DNA of 64,000 bases from Granulicella sp. (GCA_027452215.1 DAIDGQ010000045.1:1-64000), one strand, 5' to 3'. Positions 46,418 to 56,658 are shown, counted from the stretch's first letter. Notes: a model not told the origin generated them from the sequence alone. Made by a program: numbers and translations.

Positions 46418-47746
46418 ATGCGTGTTGGCCTGATGACCCGGGAGTATCCGCCGTATGTGTACGGCGGCGCAGGGGTGCATGTGGAGTATCTGTCGCGCGA
46501 GCTGGCGAAGACGATTGAGGTCGATGTGCATGCGTGGGGAGAGACTCCGGAGGCCGAGAGCCTGCGCGATCCGCAGCTTCCGCATGGAGCTCATCTGCAG
46601 ATTCACTTTGAGCAGCCGTGGCCGCTGATCTCGCATGGCACCGACGCGAAGTTCAAGGGAGCGCTGGAGGCGCTGTCGCTGAACCTGCTGCAGAATCTGC
46701 ACCTGGAGAAGCTGGACGTCATTCATACGCATACCTGGTATGTCGCGATGGCGGGGTTTCTGGCGAAGAAGCTGTATGGGATTCCGTTTGTGCTGACGAC
46801 GCATTCGCTGGAGCCGCTGCGGGCGTGGAAAGCCGAGCAGCTGGGCACGGGCTATGCGCTGAGTTCGTGGATGGAGCGGACGGCGATTCTGGATGCCGAC
46901 GCGATTGTGGCGGTGTCGAATGGAACGAAGGACGACATCGTGAAGGCGTATCCGGATGTGGATCCGAGCAGGATTCATGTGATCTATAACGGCATCGACC
47001 TGCAGCAGTATCAGTACACGGAAGACGTGAGCGCGCTGAAGAAATACGGCGTCGATACAGAGAAGCCGTACGTGCTGTTTGTGGGGAGGATTACTCGGCA
47101 GAAGGGCGTGACGCACCTGGTGGAGGCGATCCAGTATCTTCCTCCGGGGACCCAGATTGTGCTGTGCGCGGGAGCTCCGGATACCCCGGAGATTGCTACC
47201 GAGATGCGCGAGAAGGTAGAGGCCGTGCGAAGGTTCACGCCGGGAAGCCAGCGCGCGGTGGTGGAGAATTTTACGGCGGATGGAGGGCACTCCACCGCTA
47301 CCGGAGACCCGACGGGAACCGGGCATAACCTTGTCTGGATTGAGCAGATGGTGACCAAGGAAGAGGCGATTCAGCTGTACTCGCACTGTGCCGTGTTCTG
47401 CTGCCCGTCGGTGTATGAGCCGTTCGGGATTATCAATCTGGAGGCGATGGCGTGCAGAGCTCCGGTGGTCGCGAGCGCTACGGGAGGGATTCTGGAGGTC
47501 GTGGTGGAGGGCCAGACCGGTCACCTGGTGCCGTTCGAGGCGGATCCGGTGACGACGTTCCCGATGGATCCGGCACAGTTTGCGAAGGACCTCGCGAGGC
47601 GCATCACCGACCTGCTGAACGATCCGGAGAAGGCACAGCGAATGGGCGATGCGGGACGCAAGCGCGTCGAGGAGCACTTTTCGTGGACAGCGATTGCAGC
47701 TCAGACGATCGAGCTGTATGAGAGCCTGATCGCGAAACGAGCCTAG
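46418..47746 (+). CDS. glgA: Glycogen synthase / GT-B glycosyltransferase (GT4-like)
   Basis: MRVGLMTREYPPYVYGGAGVHVEYLSREL; VVATHSLEPLRAWKAEQLGTGYALSSWMERTA-type motif; PSVYEPFGIINLEAMA. Confidence 0.8.
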   Translation: MRVGLMTREYPPYVYGGAGVHVEYLSRELAKTIEVDVHAWGETPEAESLRDPQLPHGAHLQIHFEQPWPLISHGTDAKFKGALEALSLNLLQNLHLEKLDVIHTHTWYVAMAGFLAKKLYGIPFVLTTHSLEPLRAWKAEQLGTGYALSSWMERTAILDADAIVAVSNGTKDDIVKAYPDVDPSRIHVIYNGIDLQQYQYTEDVSALKKYGVDTEKPYVLFVGRITRQKGVTHLVEAIQYLPPGTQIVLCAGAPDTPEIATEMREKVEAVRRFTPGSQRAVVENFTADGGHSTATGDPTGTGHNLVWIEQMVTKEEAIQLYSHCAVFCCPSVYEPFGIINLEAMACRAPVVASATGGILEVVVEGQTGHLVPFEADPVTTFPMDPAQFAKDLARRITDLLNDPEKAQRMGDAGRKRVEEHFSWTAIAAQTIELYESLIAKRA

Positions 47747-47937
47747 GTGTGCGGGTGCGGAACGGTCGATAGATCGAGCGAGAGCACATAGATGGCGATA
47801 GCGGCGGCGATGAAGAGGACGCCTACCCAGAACTTCCAGTCCTTGTGAGCTCGCAGGTAGTAGGGCTTCTGCTGCTCGTGCGGATGGTGGGGGCCGGTGT
47901 CGTCGTGGCGATGGTCGGGGTGTTTACCTTCAGGCAT
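47743..47937 (-). CDS. Small single-TM protein with His-rich tails
   Basis: [23 protein letters not shown]...[31 protein letters not shown]. Confidence 0.55.
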   Translation of the reverse strand: MPEGKHPDHRHDDTGPHHPHEQQKPYYLRAHKDWKFWVGVLFIAAAIAIYVLSLDLSTVPHPHT

Positions 47938-48108
47938 GACTTCATTATCTCTTCCCCGCGCAAGCTAAAGATGGTTCATTCTGCACAGGTTGCGAAGGGG
48001 TGCGGAACGGCGTTGGAGTTGGGCGGGTTTCCGTTGATGGATGGCGCGGGATTTATAATTGAAGGTGTCGCGCACGGTGCGCCCACAACTGTTTGCATAG
48101 GAGCCTAT

Positions 48109-49107
48109 ATGGCGAATCTTTTAGATCAGCTCAAGTCCATGACTACCGTCGTCTCCGATACCGGCGACATCAACTCGATCAAGCAGTACAAGCCGACCGA
48201 TGCGACGACGAATCCTTCGCTGATTGCAGCGGCGGCGGGTATGCCGGAGTATCAGCACATTGTGGACGACGTGCTGCAGAGTGCTCGTGAGAAGGCTGGC
48301 GAGAACGCCTCCGACAAGGATGTCGCGGCGGCTGCGTTTAAGACGTTGGCGGTCGCCTTTGGCCGCAAGATTCTTGAGATCGTACCGGGCCGCGTGTCCA
48401 CCGAAGTCGATGCGCGCATGAGCTACGACACGGCGAAGACCATCGAACAGGCACACGACATCATCAAGCAGTATGAGGATGCCGGCATCTCGCGGGAGCG
48501 CGTGCTCATCAAGATCGCATCGACGTGGGAGGGCATTCAGGCTGCCGAGAAGCTCGAGACTGAGGGCATCCATTGCAACCTGACGCTGCTGTTCGGCCTG
48601 CACCAGGCGATTGCATGCGCCGAGGCCAAGGTGACGCTGATCTCGCCGTTCGTGGGACGAATTCTGGACTGGTACAAGAAGGACACGGGTAAGGACTACT
48701 CCGGTGCCGAAGATCCAGGCGTCAAGTCGGTCACGGAGATCTACCAGTACTACAAGAAGTTTGGCTATAAGACGGTGGTGATGGGAGCGAGCTTCCGCAA
48801 TATCGGCGAGATCACGGAGCTGGCTGGATGCGACCTGCTGACCATCGCTCCGAAGCTGTTGGATGAGCTGCAGAAGTCTGAGGGAACGCTGGAGCGCAAG
48901 CTCGATGCGTCGAAGGCTGCGTCGCTGTCGATTGAGAAGATCGTGGTGGATAAGGCCACGTTCGACAAGATGCACGCGGAGAACCGGATGGCGCACGACA
49001 AGCTGAAGGAAGGCATTGAAGGCTTCTCGAAGGCGCTGGAAGATCTGGAAGTATTGCTGGAGAAGCGCTTAGCCGAGCTGCCGAAGCCGCAGGCCGTGAA
49101 GTGGTAG
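48109..49107 (+). CDS. tal: Transaldolase
   Basis: [39 protein letters not shown]...[32 protein letters not shown]; start at ATG 48109. Confidence 0.95.
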   Translation: MANLLDQLKSMTTVVSDTGDINSIKQYKPTDATTNPSLIAAAAGMPEYQHIVDDVLQSAREKAGENASDKDVAAAAFKTLAVAFGRKILEIVPGRVSTEVDARMSYDTAKTIEQAHDIIKQYEDAGISRERVLIKIASTWEGIQAAEKLETEGIHCNLTLLFGLHQAIACAEAKVTLISPFVGRILDWYKKDTGKDYSGAEDPGVKSVTEIYQYYKKFGYKTVVMGASFRNIGEITELAGCDLLTIAPKLLDELQKSEGTLERKLDASKAASLSIEKIVVDKATFDKMHAENRMAHDKLKEGIEGFSKALEDLEVLLEKRLAELPKPQAVKW

Positions 49108-49135
49108 AGCGTAAGGAGTAAGGAGTAGTGAATGG

Positions 49136-49163
49136 AAAGGCCGCCTCTTGCGAGGCGGCCTTT
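49136..49163. terminator. Intrinsic terminator downstream of tal
   Basis: AAAGGCCGCCTC-ttgc-GAGGCGGCCTTT. Confidence 0.85.
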
Positions 49164-49189
49164 CTGTTGGTGCACTCGGTCGCTGAAGT

Positions 49190-50434
49190 CTAGCGGCGTT
49201 TGAGGCCGAGCAGGCTCAGGAAGAAGCTGGCGAAGCAGATCTCGGTGCCGAGCATGAGGCAGAGCATCGAGGGCAGAGTACGGCGCATCATCTGCACCGG
49301 AGGAAGTGGGCCGTAGCCTGCGTGCGACCAGGAGACGACCGACGACGCGGCGATGCCGACGCCGACCAGCACCATCAGGACGCCGACGATGAGGCCGGTT
49401 TCGAGGGTGACGTAGTGGAACCAGCGGTCGAAGCCTTCGTCCTCGGGGAGCAGGCCTTCGGTGATGGCAAAGACCTTGGCGGCGACGGCGAAGAAGACGA
49501 GCTGGAAGCCGAGCAGGACGGCGGCGGCGGCGTAGGCGAGGGTGTCGACGCCGAGATTCAGGTGGCCGAGCGGGCGCTCCGCCGGAAGCAGCCACGCCAT
49601 CAGGCCGAGGCCGACGAGCATGAGCGTGAGGCCAGGGTAGAGGAACAGCCAGCGCGGCGAGTACATGAGCAGGAAGCGGAGATGCCGCCAGCCGTCGCGC
49701 CAGGTCTTGAGGTGCGGTGGGCGGCTGCGCCCATCCTTCTGGAGGGTGGTGGGGACTTCGACGATTTTCTGGCCGAGCAGCGATGCTTTGACGACCATCT
49801 CGCTGGCGAACTCCATGCCGGTGGTGCGCAGGCCGAGGCGGGCGTAGGCGTCTTTGCTGAAGGCTCGCATGCCACAGTGGAAGTCGCCGATGGGAGCGTG
49901 GAACAGCTTGCGGCCGAGGAAGCTGAGCACGGGGTTGCCGAGGTAGCGATGCAGCGGCGGCATGGCCTTGGGGCCGATGCCACCTCGAAAGCGATTGCCC
50001 ATGACGAGGTCGGCGCCGGCTCGGAGCTGGGTGAGGAAGCGGGGGATGTGGGCGAATTCGTAGCTGTCGTCGGCGTCGCCCATGAGGACGTATTTGCCGT
50101 GCGCGGCGTTGATTCCAGCGTTGAGCGCGGCTCCGTAGCCGCGGACGGGCACGGGGATGACGCGAGCTCCATGGGCCAGGGCGATCTCCTGCGAGCCGTC
50201 AGTGGATCCGTTGTCGGCGATAACGACTTCGCCGGCGATGCCGCTGGCGGCGAGGGCGGCGAGGGCCTTATCGACGCAGACGGCGAGCGTCTCCGCCTCG
50301 TTCAGGCAGGGCATCACCACGGTCAGCTCGACGGGCGGGGTGTGGGCGGTGAGGGACTCCACGCCAGCGGCGGCGGACTCCATCCCAGCGGCTACGATGG
50401 TGCGACCTCGTACGTCCTCGGCGTCGGTACTCAA
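49190..50434 (-). CDS. Glycosyltransferase family 2 (dolichol-P-mannose synthase-like) with C-terminal TM segments
   Basis: VELTVVMPCLNEAETLAVCVDKAL...ADNGSTDGSQEIA...MGDADDSYEF. Confidence 0.9.
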   Translation of the reverse strand: MSTDAEDVRGRTIVAAGMESAAAGVESLTAHTPPVELTVVMPCLNEAETLAVCVDKALAALAASGIAGEVVIADNGSTDGSQEIALAHGARVIPVPVRGYGAALNAGINAAHGKYVLMGDADDSYEFAHIPRFLTQLRAGADLVMGNRFRGGIGPKAMPPLHRYLGNPVLSFLGRKLFHAPIGDFHCGMRAFSKDAYARLGLRTTGMEFASEMVVKASLLGQKIVEVPTTLQKDGRSRPPHLKTWRDGWRHLRFLLMYSPRWLFLYPGLTLMLVGLGLMAWLLPAERPLGHLNLGVDTLAYAAAAVLLGFQLVFFAVAAKVFAITEGLLPEDEGFDRWFHYVTLETGLIVGVLMVLVGVGIAASSVVSWSHAGYGPLPPVQMMRRTLPSMLCLMLGTEICFASFFLSLLGLKRR

Positions 50435-50455
50435 TGCGTTTCTCCCCTGCCGCAG

Positions 50456-52303
50456 TTATGGCGCGGCGTCTCCTGTAGTGTCCCACGGCAGCGTCGCGGG
50501 CGTCGCGGGTGGTGGCTCTGGAATATTCAGCGGTAGAGCGTAAAGGTTTGATTCGCCGAGCCGGATCCAACCCTGCGAGGCGGGGGTCCGGCCAGTCATC
50601 TCGCCGGGATCGAAGGCGGCGACGAGAACTTTGGCACCCTGGGCCTTGAGCACGTTGTCGACCTGCTGGCGGTTGGGCAGGCCCTCGTACTCTGCGAGGA
50701 GGTGCCGTGCGTCGGGGTTGTAGACCTCGGTGAGGACACGGACGTTGGCGAGCCGCATCCAGTAGGGATCGTTGAGGCAGGCGATGGTTCCCATGCAGGC
50801 GATCTCGTCTCCGGAGGCGACGCCGAGGGCGTTGAGGGCCTTGGCCGCGCCGAAGATTTGCGGAGAGTACCAGGCAGCCGGGAGGCCCGCGCTGGACTGG
50901 CTGCGGCGCTCTTCGAGGGCGATGCGAAGGCTTTCGCCGAGGGCGAGGAAGGCCAGCAGCGCGACCATTGCGGTGGCGCTGCGGCGGAGCCACGGAGTGG
51001 CGGTGTCGGAGGCTGTTGACGGCGGCGGGGATTGCAGCGCGGCGAAGAGCGGCAGCATGATCAGCAGGTACGCCAGCGTGACATAGCGCTCTTCGATGTT
51101 GACGAGGCCGTAAATGAACCAGATCGCGAGGCCGAGCGCGAGGGGAGGCAGCCAGTAGGCTTTGTGCCGCCAGTCGCTAAAGCTGAAGCGGGCCCCCGAG
51201 ACCAGCAGCAGCGCCAGCAGAATCAGGGCTTCCGGATGATTGAGCACGTAGCGCAGGCTCAGGATGAGGTTGCGGATATCGCGGTGGATGAGGCGCTTCG
51301 CGTTGAAGATGGGGACGATGCGCTCGTGGAAGTAGGTGGGGTCAAACCACGCCGGGTAGGTTCCCCAGGGCTCAGCGCGATAGCTGTAGATGCCGGGGTG
51401 CGCGAGGAGCTGCTGCTCGGGATGAAGGAGGTGCACGTTGGCCGAGCCGAAGCTGCCAGTCATCCATGGCTCAAGGTGCATCTTGACGGTTCCGCTGACG
51501 TACCACGCGTAGTTGAGGGCACCGGAGTCGCCGAAGTCGAAGTGATGTTTCTGGCGGGAGAGCGCTGCGACGTACGGCCCCGCGACCGCTGCGAAGACCA
51601 CCAGCGCGAGAGCTCCCGCGGCGAGCACGCGGACGGGCTTGCGCCGCTGCAGCCACGCCTGGAAGAGCACCATCAGAGCGATGGTGAGCAGAGCGACGAC
51701 GAAGGCGAAGGACTTGGTGAGATACGCCAGGCCGAAGAAGAGGCCCATCAGCGGAGCGAAGAGGAGGCTCTCGGTCGCGAACGATTGCAGCAGCATCGCG
51801 AAGGCCGCGAGCATGAGGGTCTGGAGCAGAAGGTCGGGACGGATCTTGCCCATCGAGAGCTCCCGCTGCGAGGCGATGACCACGAGCGCGACACCGAGGA
51901 GCCGCAGCGCATTCAGGCCAAGAACCGGGGCGGCGCCGTCGTTCTGATCGGGGCTGGGGGACATGCGCGTGCGGAGTTTATCGAGGGCGGAGACGAAGGC
52001 CAGCATCGCTGCTACGGAGGCGAGGAAGATGACGAAGTTGAGCACGTAGTAGGCGTGCAGCTCGTTCATGCGCGCGACATGGAAGACGCTCTGCGCAAGC
52101 GCCAGGCAGGCGGGGTACAGTGGGTGCCAGTAGGCGTTGACGACGCCCGCCCAGTGCTGCGAGCGCATGAGGTCGGCGATATCCATGTAGGCCATCGCGT
52201 CGCCGTCGACCTGGTAGGGATCGAACTTCGTCGCGAGCCAGGTGATGGGAAGGAGCAGCGCGAGGTAGACCGCCAGGGCGCGGCGCAGGGTTTGCGATCT
52301 CAC
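50456..52303 (-). CDS. Multi-TM glycosyltransferase-like membrane protein
   Basis: About 10 TM; DGDAMAYMDIADLMRSQHWAGVVNAYWHPLYPACLALA (GT39/GT-C-like N-terminus). Confidence 0.7.
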   Translation of the reverse strand: MRSQTLRRALAVYLALLLPITWLATKFDPYQVDGDAMAYMDIADLMRSQHWAGVVNAYWHPLYPACLALAQSVFHVARMNELHAYYVLNFVIFLASVAAMLAFVSALDKLRTRMSPSPDQNDGAAPVLGLNALRLLGVALVVIASQRELSMGKIRPDLLLQTLMLAAFAMLLQSFATESLLFAPLMGLFFGLAYLTKSFAFVVALLTIALMVLFQAWLQRRKPVRVLAAGALALVVFAAVAGPYVAALSRQKHHFDFGDSGALNYAWYVSGTVKMHLEPWMTGSFGSANVHLLHPEQQLLAHPGIYSYRAEPWGTYPAWFDPTYFHERIVPIFNAKRLIHRDIRNLILSLRYVLNHPEALILLALLLVSGARFSFSDWRHKAYWLPPLALGLAIWFIYGLVNIEERYVTLAYLLIMLPLFAALQSPPPSTASDTATPWLRRSATAMVALLAFLALGESLRIALEERRSQSSAGLPAAWYSPQIFGAAKALNALGVASGDEIACMGTIACLNDPYWMRLANVRVLTEVYNPDARHLLAEYEGLPNRQQVDNVLKAQGAKVLVAAFDPGEMTGRTPASQGWIRLGESNLYALPLNIPEPPPATPATLPWDTTGDAAP

Positions 52304-52353
52304 AGGAATCCTCGTTGCTTGCGGCTCGTCATCGGTGCGGTGGATGGGTCTCT

Positions 52354-52447
52354 TACAGGATATCGCGGCTGCGGGATTTCGCCGCGGCTACGGGATCGCG
52401 CTGCGGGCTACAGGATCGCGCTGCGGGCTACAGAATATAGCGGCTGA
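52354..52447. repeat. 20-bp tandem repeat spanning the hslU stop codon
   Basis: CTACGGGATCGCGCTGCGGG, CTACAGGATCGCGCTGCGGG, CTACAGAATATAGCGGCTGA plus an upstream TACAGGATATCGCGGCTGCGGG. Confidence 0.85.
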
Positions 52448-54137
52448 GGTCCTGGTTTTTGACGATGCCCGCTACCTGCCTCTGGACATACGCGCGATCG
52501 ATGATGAGGACTCGCTCAGTGGAGGGCTCGCCCGCAGCCGAGTGCACCGTTCGCTCGATGAGCGCGGGCACCTTGTCCGAGATGGGCGAGCCGCCGGCCT
52601 TGACGATGTCAGGAGCCTCGAAGCTGATCTCGTCGAGCACCTTTTCCATGATGGTGTGGAGGCGGCGGGCGCCGATGTTTTCGGTCGTCTCGTTGACCTG
52701 GAACGCGAAGCTGGCCATCTCCTCGAGGGCGTCGGGAGCGAACTCGATCCTGAGGCCCTCGGTCTCAAGCAGAGCGATGGCCTGCTTAGTGAGCGACGCT
52801 CGCGGCTCGGTGAGGATGCGCAGAAAATCTTCGACGGTGAGCGGCAGAAGTTCGACGCGGATAGGAAAGCGGCCCTGCAGCTCGGGGATGAGATCGCTGG
52901 GCTTGGACACATGAAATGCCCCAGCCGCGACGAACAGAATGTGGTCGGTCGCGACCATGCCGTACTTGGTGTTGACAGTGGTTCCCTCGACGATGGGGAG
53001 GATGTCGCGCTGCACTCCTTCGCGGCTGATGTCGGGGCCGTGGCCTCCCTCGCGCCCGGCGATTTTGTCGATCTCGTCGAGGAAGACGATGCCGGAATCT
53101 TCGACTCGCTCGACGGCGATGCGGACGACGTGGTCCATGTCGAGGAGGCGCGATTCTTCTTCCTGGGTGAGGTACTCGAAGGCGTCGACGACCTTCATGG
53201 GACGCTTGCGGGTGCGCTGTCCGAAGACGTTCGCGATCAGGTCCTTGATGCCGTTCTGGTCGATGTCCTCGGGCGAGTTGCTGAGGACTTCAATCTGTGG
53301 CTGGGCGCGGTCGCGGGTCTCGAGCTCGACCATGCGGTCGTCGAGCTTGCCTTCGCGAAATTCCAGCAGCAGGCGCTCGCGGTCGCGGGCTCGCTCGGCA
53401 TCGGTCTTCTCGTTCCGGGCGATGGCCTGCAGAATGGCGGGGGGCAGTACACTGCCTGTCGCTGCATCGCCTGCAGCCTGGTTCTTCGCGGGGTCCTGCG
53501 GGGTTGCGGACGGCTCTTCGCTGCTGCCGGTGGAGAAGGAGATCGAGGGTGCAGCCTTGCCTGAATCGAGCTTCGCTACGAGGGCAGCGTTGAGTTCGGC
53601 AGGTGTTTCGGCTTCTTTCTCCGTGGCGCCTTCGGTGGCGGGCGCGGTCGAGGAAGGACCATCGCCGGAGCCTACGCCCTGCGCCAGGAGGAGATCGATG
53701 AGGCGCTCTTCGGCGGCGAGCTCGGCGCGGTCTTCGACTTCGTCGAGCTTCTCGGCTCGCACCATGTCGATGGCGATGTCGACGAGGTCTCGCACGATCG
53801 ATTCGACGTCGCGGCCAACGTAGCCGACCTCGGTAAACTTGGACGCTTCGACCTTGAGGAACGGGGAGTTGGTGAGCTTCGCGAGCCGCCGGGCGATCTC
53901 GGTTTTGCCGACTCCGGTGGAGCCGATCATGAGGATGTTCTTGGGCATGATCTCTTCGGCGAGATCGGGAGGAAGCTTCTGGCGGCGGGTGCGATTGCGC
54001 AGAGCGACGGCGACGGCTCGCTTGGCCGCGGCCTGGCCGACGACATACTTGTCGAGCTCGGCGACGATCTCTCGCGGCGTCATCTCGTCGAGCGAGAGGG
54101 CCTGGTCTTCGGCGGTTCCTGGGAGATAAATGGCCAT
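52428..54137 (-). CDS. hslU: ATP-dependent protease ATPase subunit HslU with expanded I-domain
   Basis: MTPREIVAELDKYVVGQAAAKRAVAVALRNR; GSTGVGKTEIARRLAKL; FLDEIDKIAGR; ENIGARRLHTIMEKVLDEISFEAPD. Confidence 0.96.
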   Translation of the reverse strand: MAIYLPGTAEDQALSLDEMTPREIVAELDKYVVGQAAAKRAVAVALRNRTRRQKLPPDLAEEIMPKNILMIGSTGVGKTEIARRLAKLTNSPFLKVEASKFTEVGYVGRDVESIVRDLVDIAIDMVRAEKLDEVEDRAELAAEERLIDLLLAQGVGSGDGPSSTAPATEGATEKEAETPAELNAALVAKLDSGKAAPSISFSTGSSEEPSATPQDPAKNQAAGDAATGSVLPPAILQAIARNEKTDAERARDRERLLLEFREGKLDDRMVELETRDRAQPQIEVLSNSPEDIDQNGIKDLIANVFGQRTRKRPMKVVDAFEYLTQEEESRLLDMDHVVRIAVERVEDSGIVFLDEIDKIAGREGGHGPDISREGVQRDILPIVEGTTVNTKYGMVATDHILFVAAGAFHVSKPSDLIPELQGRFPIRVELLPLTVEDFLRILTEPRASLTKQAIALLETEGLRIEFAPDALEEMASFAFQVNETTENIGARRLHTIMEKVLDEISFEAPDIVKAGGSPISDKVPALIERTVHSAAGEPSTERVLIIDRAYVQRQVAGIVKNQDLSRYIL

Positions 54138-54140
54138 CGA

Positions 54141-54782
54141 CTATTCCGCCTTCAGCTCTTCGATGGTGACGCTCTGGTTGGAGTAGATGCAGATCTCGGC
54201 GGCGATCTTCATGCTGCGTTCGACGATCTCGCGGGCGGACATCGGCGTGTTCTCCATGAGGGCGGTGGCGGCGGCGAGGGCGAAGCTTCCACCGGAGCCG
54301 ATGGTGGCGATGAGGCCGTCCACTTCCCCGGTCTGGCTGTCTCTCACGGCGTCGGGCTCGATGACGTCGCCGTCGCCGGACAGGAGAAACATCTGTTTCG
54401 CGTCGGCGACGATGAGCAGGGCCTGGAGCTGGCGGAGGAGCTTGACGGTGCGCCAGTCCTTGGCGAGTTCGACGGCGGAGCGGCCGAGGTTGCCACCGTA
54501 CTGCTCGAGCTTGGACTCAAAGCGAGTGAAGAGCGAGAAGGCATCGGCGGTGGAGCCAGCGAAGCCAGCAAGAATCTTGTCGTTGTAGAGGCGACGGATC
54601 TTCTTTGCGGAGTGCTTCATGACGGTCGAGCCGAGGGTTACCTGGCCATCGGCTGCCATGACCATCGCGTTGCCGCGACGCACGCAGATGACCGTAGTCG
54701 AGCGCACACGTCGTCCATCGGCAAGATCCAGCGGATGGCCGGCGGCCGTCTCCCGCAGCGTAGTTTTCTTCAGGGTTCGCAC
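54141..54782 (-). CDS. hslV: ATP-dependent protease proteolytic subunit HslV
   Basis: [66 protein letters not shown]. Confidence 0.95.
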   Translation of the reverse strand: MRTLKKTTLRETAAGHPLDLADGRRVRSTTVICVRRGNAMVMAADGQVTLGSTVMKHSAKKIRRLYNDKILAGFAGSTADAFSLFTRFESKLEQYGGNLGRSAVELAKDWRTVKLLRQLQALLIVADAKQMFLLSGDGDVIEPDAVRDSQTGEVDGLIATIGSGGSFALAAATALMENTPMSAREIVERSMKIAAEICIYSNQSVTIEELKAE

Positions 54783-54918
54783 ACTGCAGTATATCGCCGC
54801 GAGCCAAATCGGGAATCAGACTGGGAACCTTTGGCCGGCGGAACGCAGCGACACATCACCGCTGGCGGTTGCGCTGGGCTATGCTTTCACTAGCACTGCT
54901 CTTGTTTTACTGAGGCCC

Positions 54919-55404
54919 TTGAAACCGATTCTCCAGCTACTTACGCATGTAATTCACAACCCAAACTTCCGTGGCCAGGACCCGCGACTGATCGGCGGCA
55001 TTGCTGCGGGAGTGGCCGTGGTTGTGGGCGGAGTGTGGTGGTATATCGCTGCACACCGGCTGTCGGCGGAGGAGATTGAGCGCCGCCGCCGCGAGAGTCT
55101 TGCGCTGAACGGAAGGATCACGGACGGGGTGATTCTGGACGCACGGACGCTGGGCAATGAGGACAGCATCTCGCCCACGCCCGATGTGCTGGTCTATAGC
55201 TATAGCGTCGCGGGCCTGACGTATAACTGCGCTCAGGACGTGACGACGCTGGCCAATGAGGTGCTGGGTTTCCGCATCGACCAGCCCGTGCAGGTTCGCT
55301 ACGACCCTCGCAATGCGGGCAACAGCATTATCGTGTCGGAGACGTGGACGGGACTGTGGCTGCGGCCCTCAGGACGCCGCGACGGAACTACTTTATCGCG
55401 GTGA
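54919..55404 (+). CDS. DUF3592-like membrane-anchored protein
   Basis: One TM then DGVILDARTLGNEDSISPTPDVLVYSYSVAGLTYNCAQDV..VQVRYDPRNAGNSII; TTG start is tentative. Confidence 0.6.
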   Translation: MKPILQLLTHVIHNPNFRGQDPRLIGGIAAGVAVVVGGVWWYIAAHRLSAEEIERRRRESLALNGRITDGVILDARTLGNEDSISPTPDVLVYSYSVAGLTYNCAQDVTTLANEVLGFRIDQPVQVRYDPRNAGNSIIVSETWTGLWLRPSGRRDGTTLSR

Positions 55405-55457
55405 CAGGATCCAGGCGCTTGCCTGCCTTGCGCCCGGCGGCATCCACGATGACGCAA

Positions 55458-55594
55458 AGAGGAGAGTCCTCTCACAGCATGCGGAGGGTCGTCGCGTACG
55501 CGTTGTGAAGGGGCCCGCTGACCGCCCAAAAGCGGCCAATTGACGCGCACGCGACGTCTCCTGTGTACATCTGATGCCAACGCCCCGCACGGGG
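55458..55594 (+). ncRNA. Candidate structured RNA or leader region upstream of an aldo/keto reductase
   Basis: AGAGGA-gag-TCCTCT, long GTCGCGTACGCG...CGCGCACGCGAC stem (one mismatch), CCCC-gcac-GGGG in one intergenic stretch. Confidence 0.3.
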
Positions 55595-55638
55595 TAGGCC
55601 CACTGCTTGTGGAACTCCGGAAGCCGTTGCTGCGTCCA

Positions 55639-56658
55639 ATGCGCATGAGCGAAAACTGTACGACCACGATGACCACCGTTAACCTCGGCTCCACGGGAGC
55701 ACGCGTCTCTCCGCTGTGCCTGGGAATGATGACCTATGGCAGCAAGAAGTGGCGACAGTGGGTGCTGGAAGAGGGCGACGCGCGGCCGATTGTGCGGCGC
55801 GCGGTAGAGGCGGGAATCAACTTTTTCGATACCGCGGATATGTACTCAACCGGAGAGAGCGAGTGCCTTACAGGAAAGCTGCTGCGGGAGTTTCAGCCTC
55901 GCCGCGATGAGCTGGTGATAGCCACCAAGGTCTACAACCCGATGAGCGATTGCCCCAATGATCGCGGGCTCTCGCGCAAACATATCTTCGCGTCCATCGA
56001 TGCCAGCCTGAAGCGGCTGGGCGTGGAGTATGTGGACCTGTATCAGATTCACCGCTTCGATCCGCTGACTCCGATTGAGGAGACCTGCGAGGCGCTGCAT
56101 GACGTGGTGAAGGCCGGCAAGGCGCTATATCTCGGGGCGTCGAGCATGTATGCGTGGCAGTTCCAGAAGATGCTGCAGTTCCAGAAAGAGAACCGGCTGG
56201 CTCGCTTTGTGACGATGCAGAACCACTACAACCTGGTGTATCGCGAGGAAGAGCGCGAGATGATTCCGCTGTGCCTGGACCAGAAGATTGGCTGCATTCC
56301 GTGGAGCCCGCTGGCGAGAGGGTTCCTGACCGGCTCGCGCAAACGCGGCGATGGCAAGACGGAGACGCTGCGAGCCCGCACGGACGACTTCGGCCATGGC
56401 CTGTACTATCGCGATACCGACTTCGACGTCGTAGACCGCGTGATCGAGATCGCCGAGGCACGCAACGCCAAGCCCGCGCAGATCGCGCTGGCATGGATTC
56501 TGTCGAAGCCCGGGGTGACGGCTCCAATCTTTGGAGCGAGTAAGATCTATCAACTGGAGGACGCTCTGAAGGCTCTGCAGCTGAAGCTGACTACAGACGA
56601 GATTGCGCGCCTGGAAGCTCCGTATGAGGCTCACCCGGTGCTTGGCCACAGCTACTAG
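55639..56658 (+). CDS. Aldo/keto reductase
   Basis: VSPLCLGMMTYGSKKW; INFFDTADMYSTGESE; YVDLYQIHRFD; VTMQNHYNLVYREEEREM. Confidence 0.93.
   Translation: MRMSENCTTTMTTVNLGSTGARVSPLCLGMMTYGSKKWRQWVLEEGDARPIVRRAVEAGINFFDTADMYSTGESECLTGKLLREFQPRRDELVIATKVYNPMSDCPNDRGLSRKHIFASIDASLKRLGVEYVDLYQIHRFDPLTPIEETCEALHDVVKAGKALYLGASSMYAWQFQKMLQFQKENRLARFVTMQNHYNLVYREEEREMIPLCLDQKIGCIPWSPLARGFLTGSRKRGDGKTETLRARTDDFGHGLYYRDTDFDVVDRVIEIAEARNAKPAQIALAWILSKPGVTAPIFGASKIYQLEDALKALQLKLTTDEIARLEAPYEAHPVLGHSY

Noticed and set aside
46358-47677. 439-aa minus ORF
   Set aside because: Antisense to the glycogen synthase-like gene.
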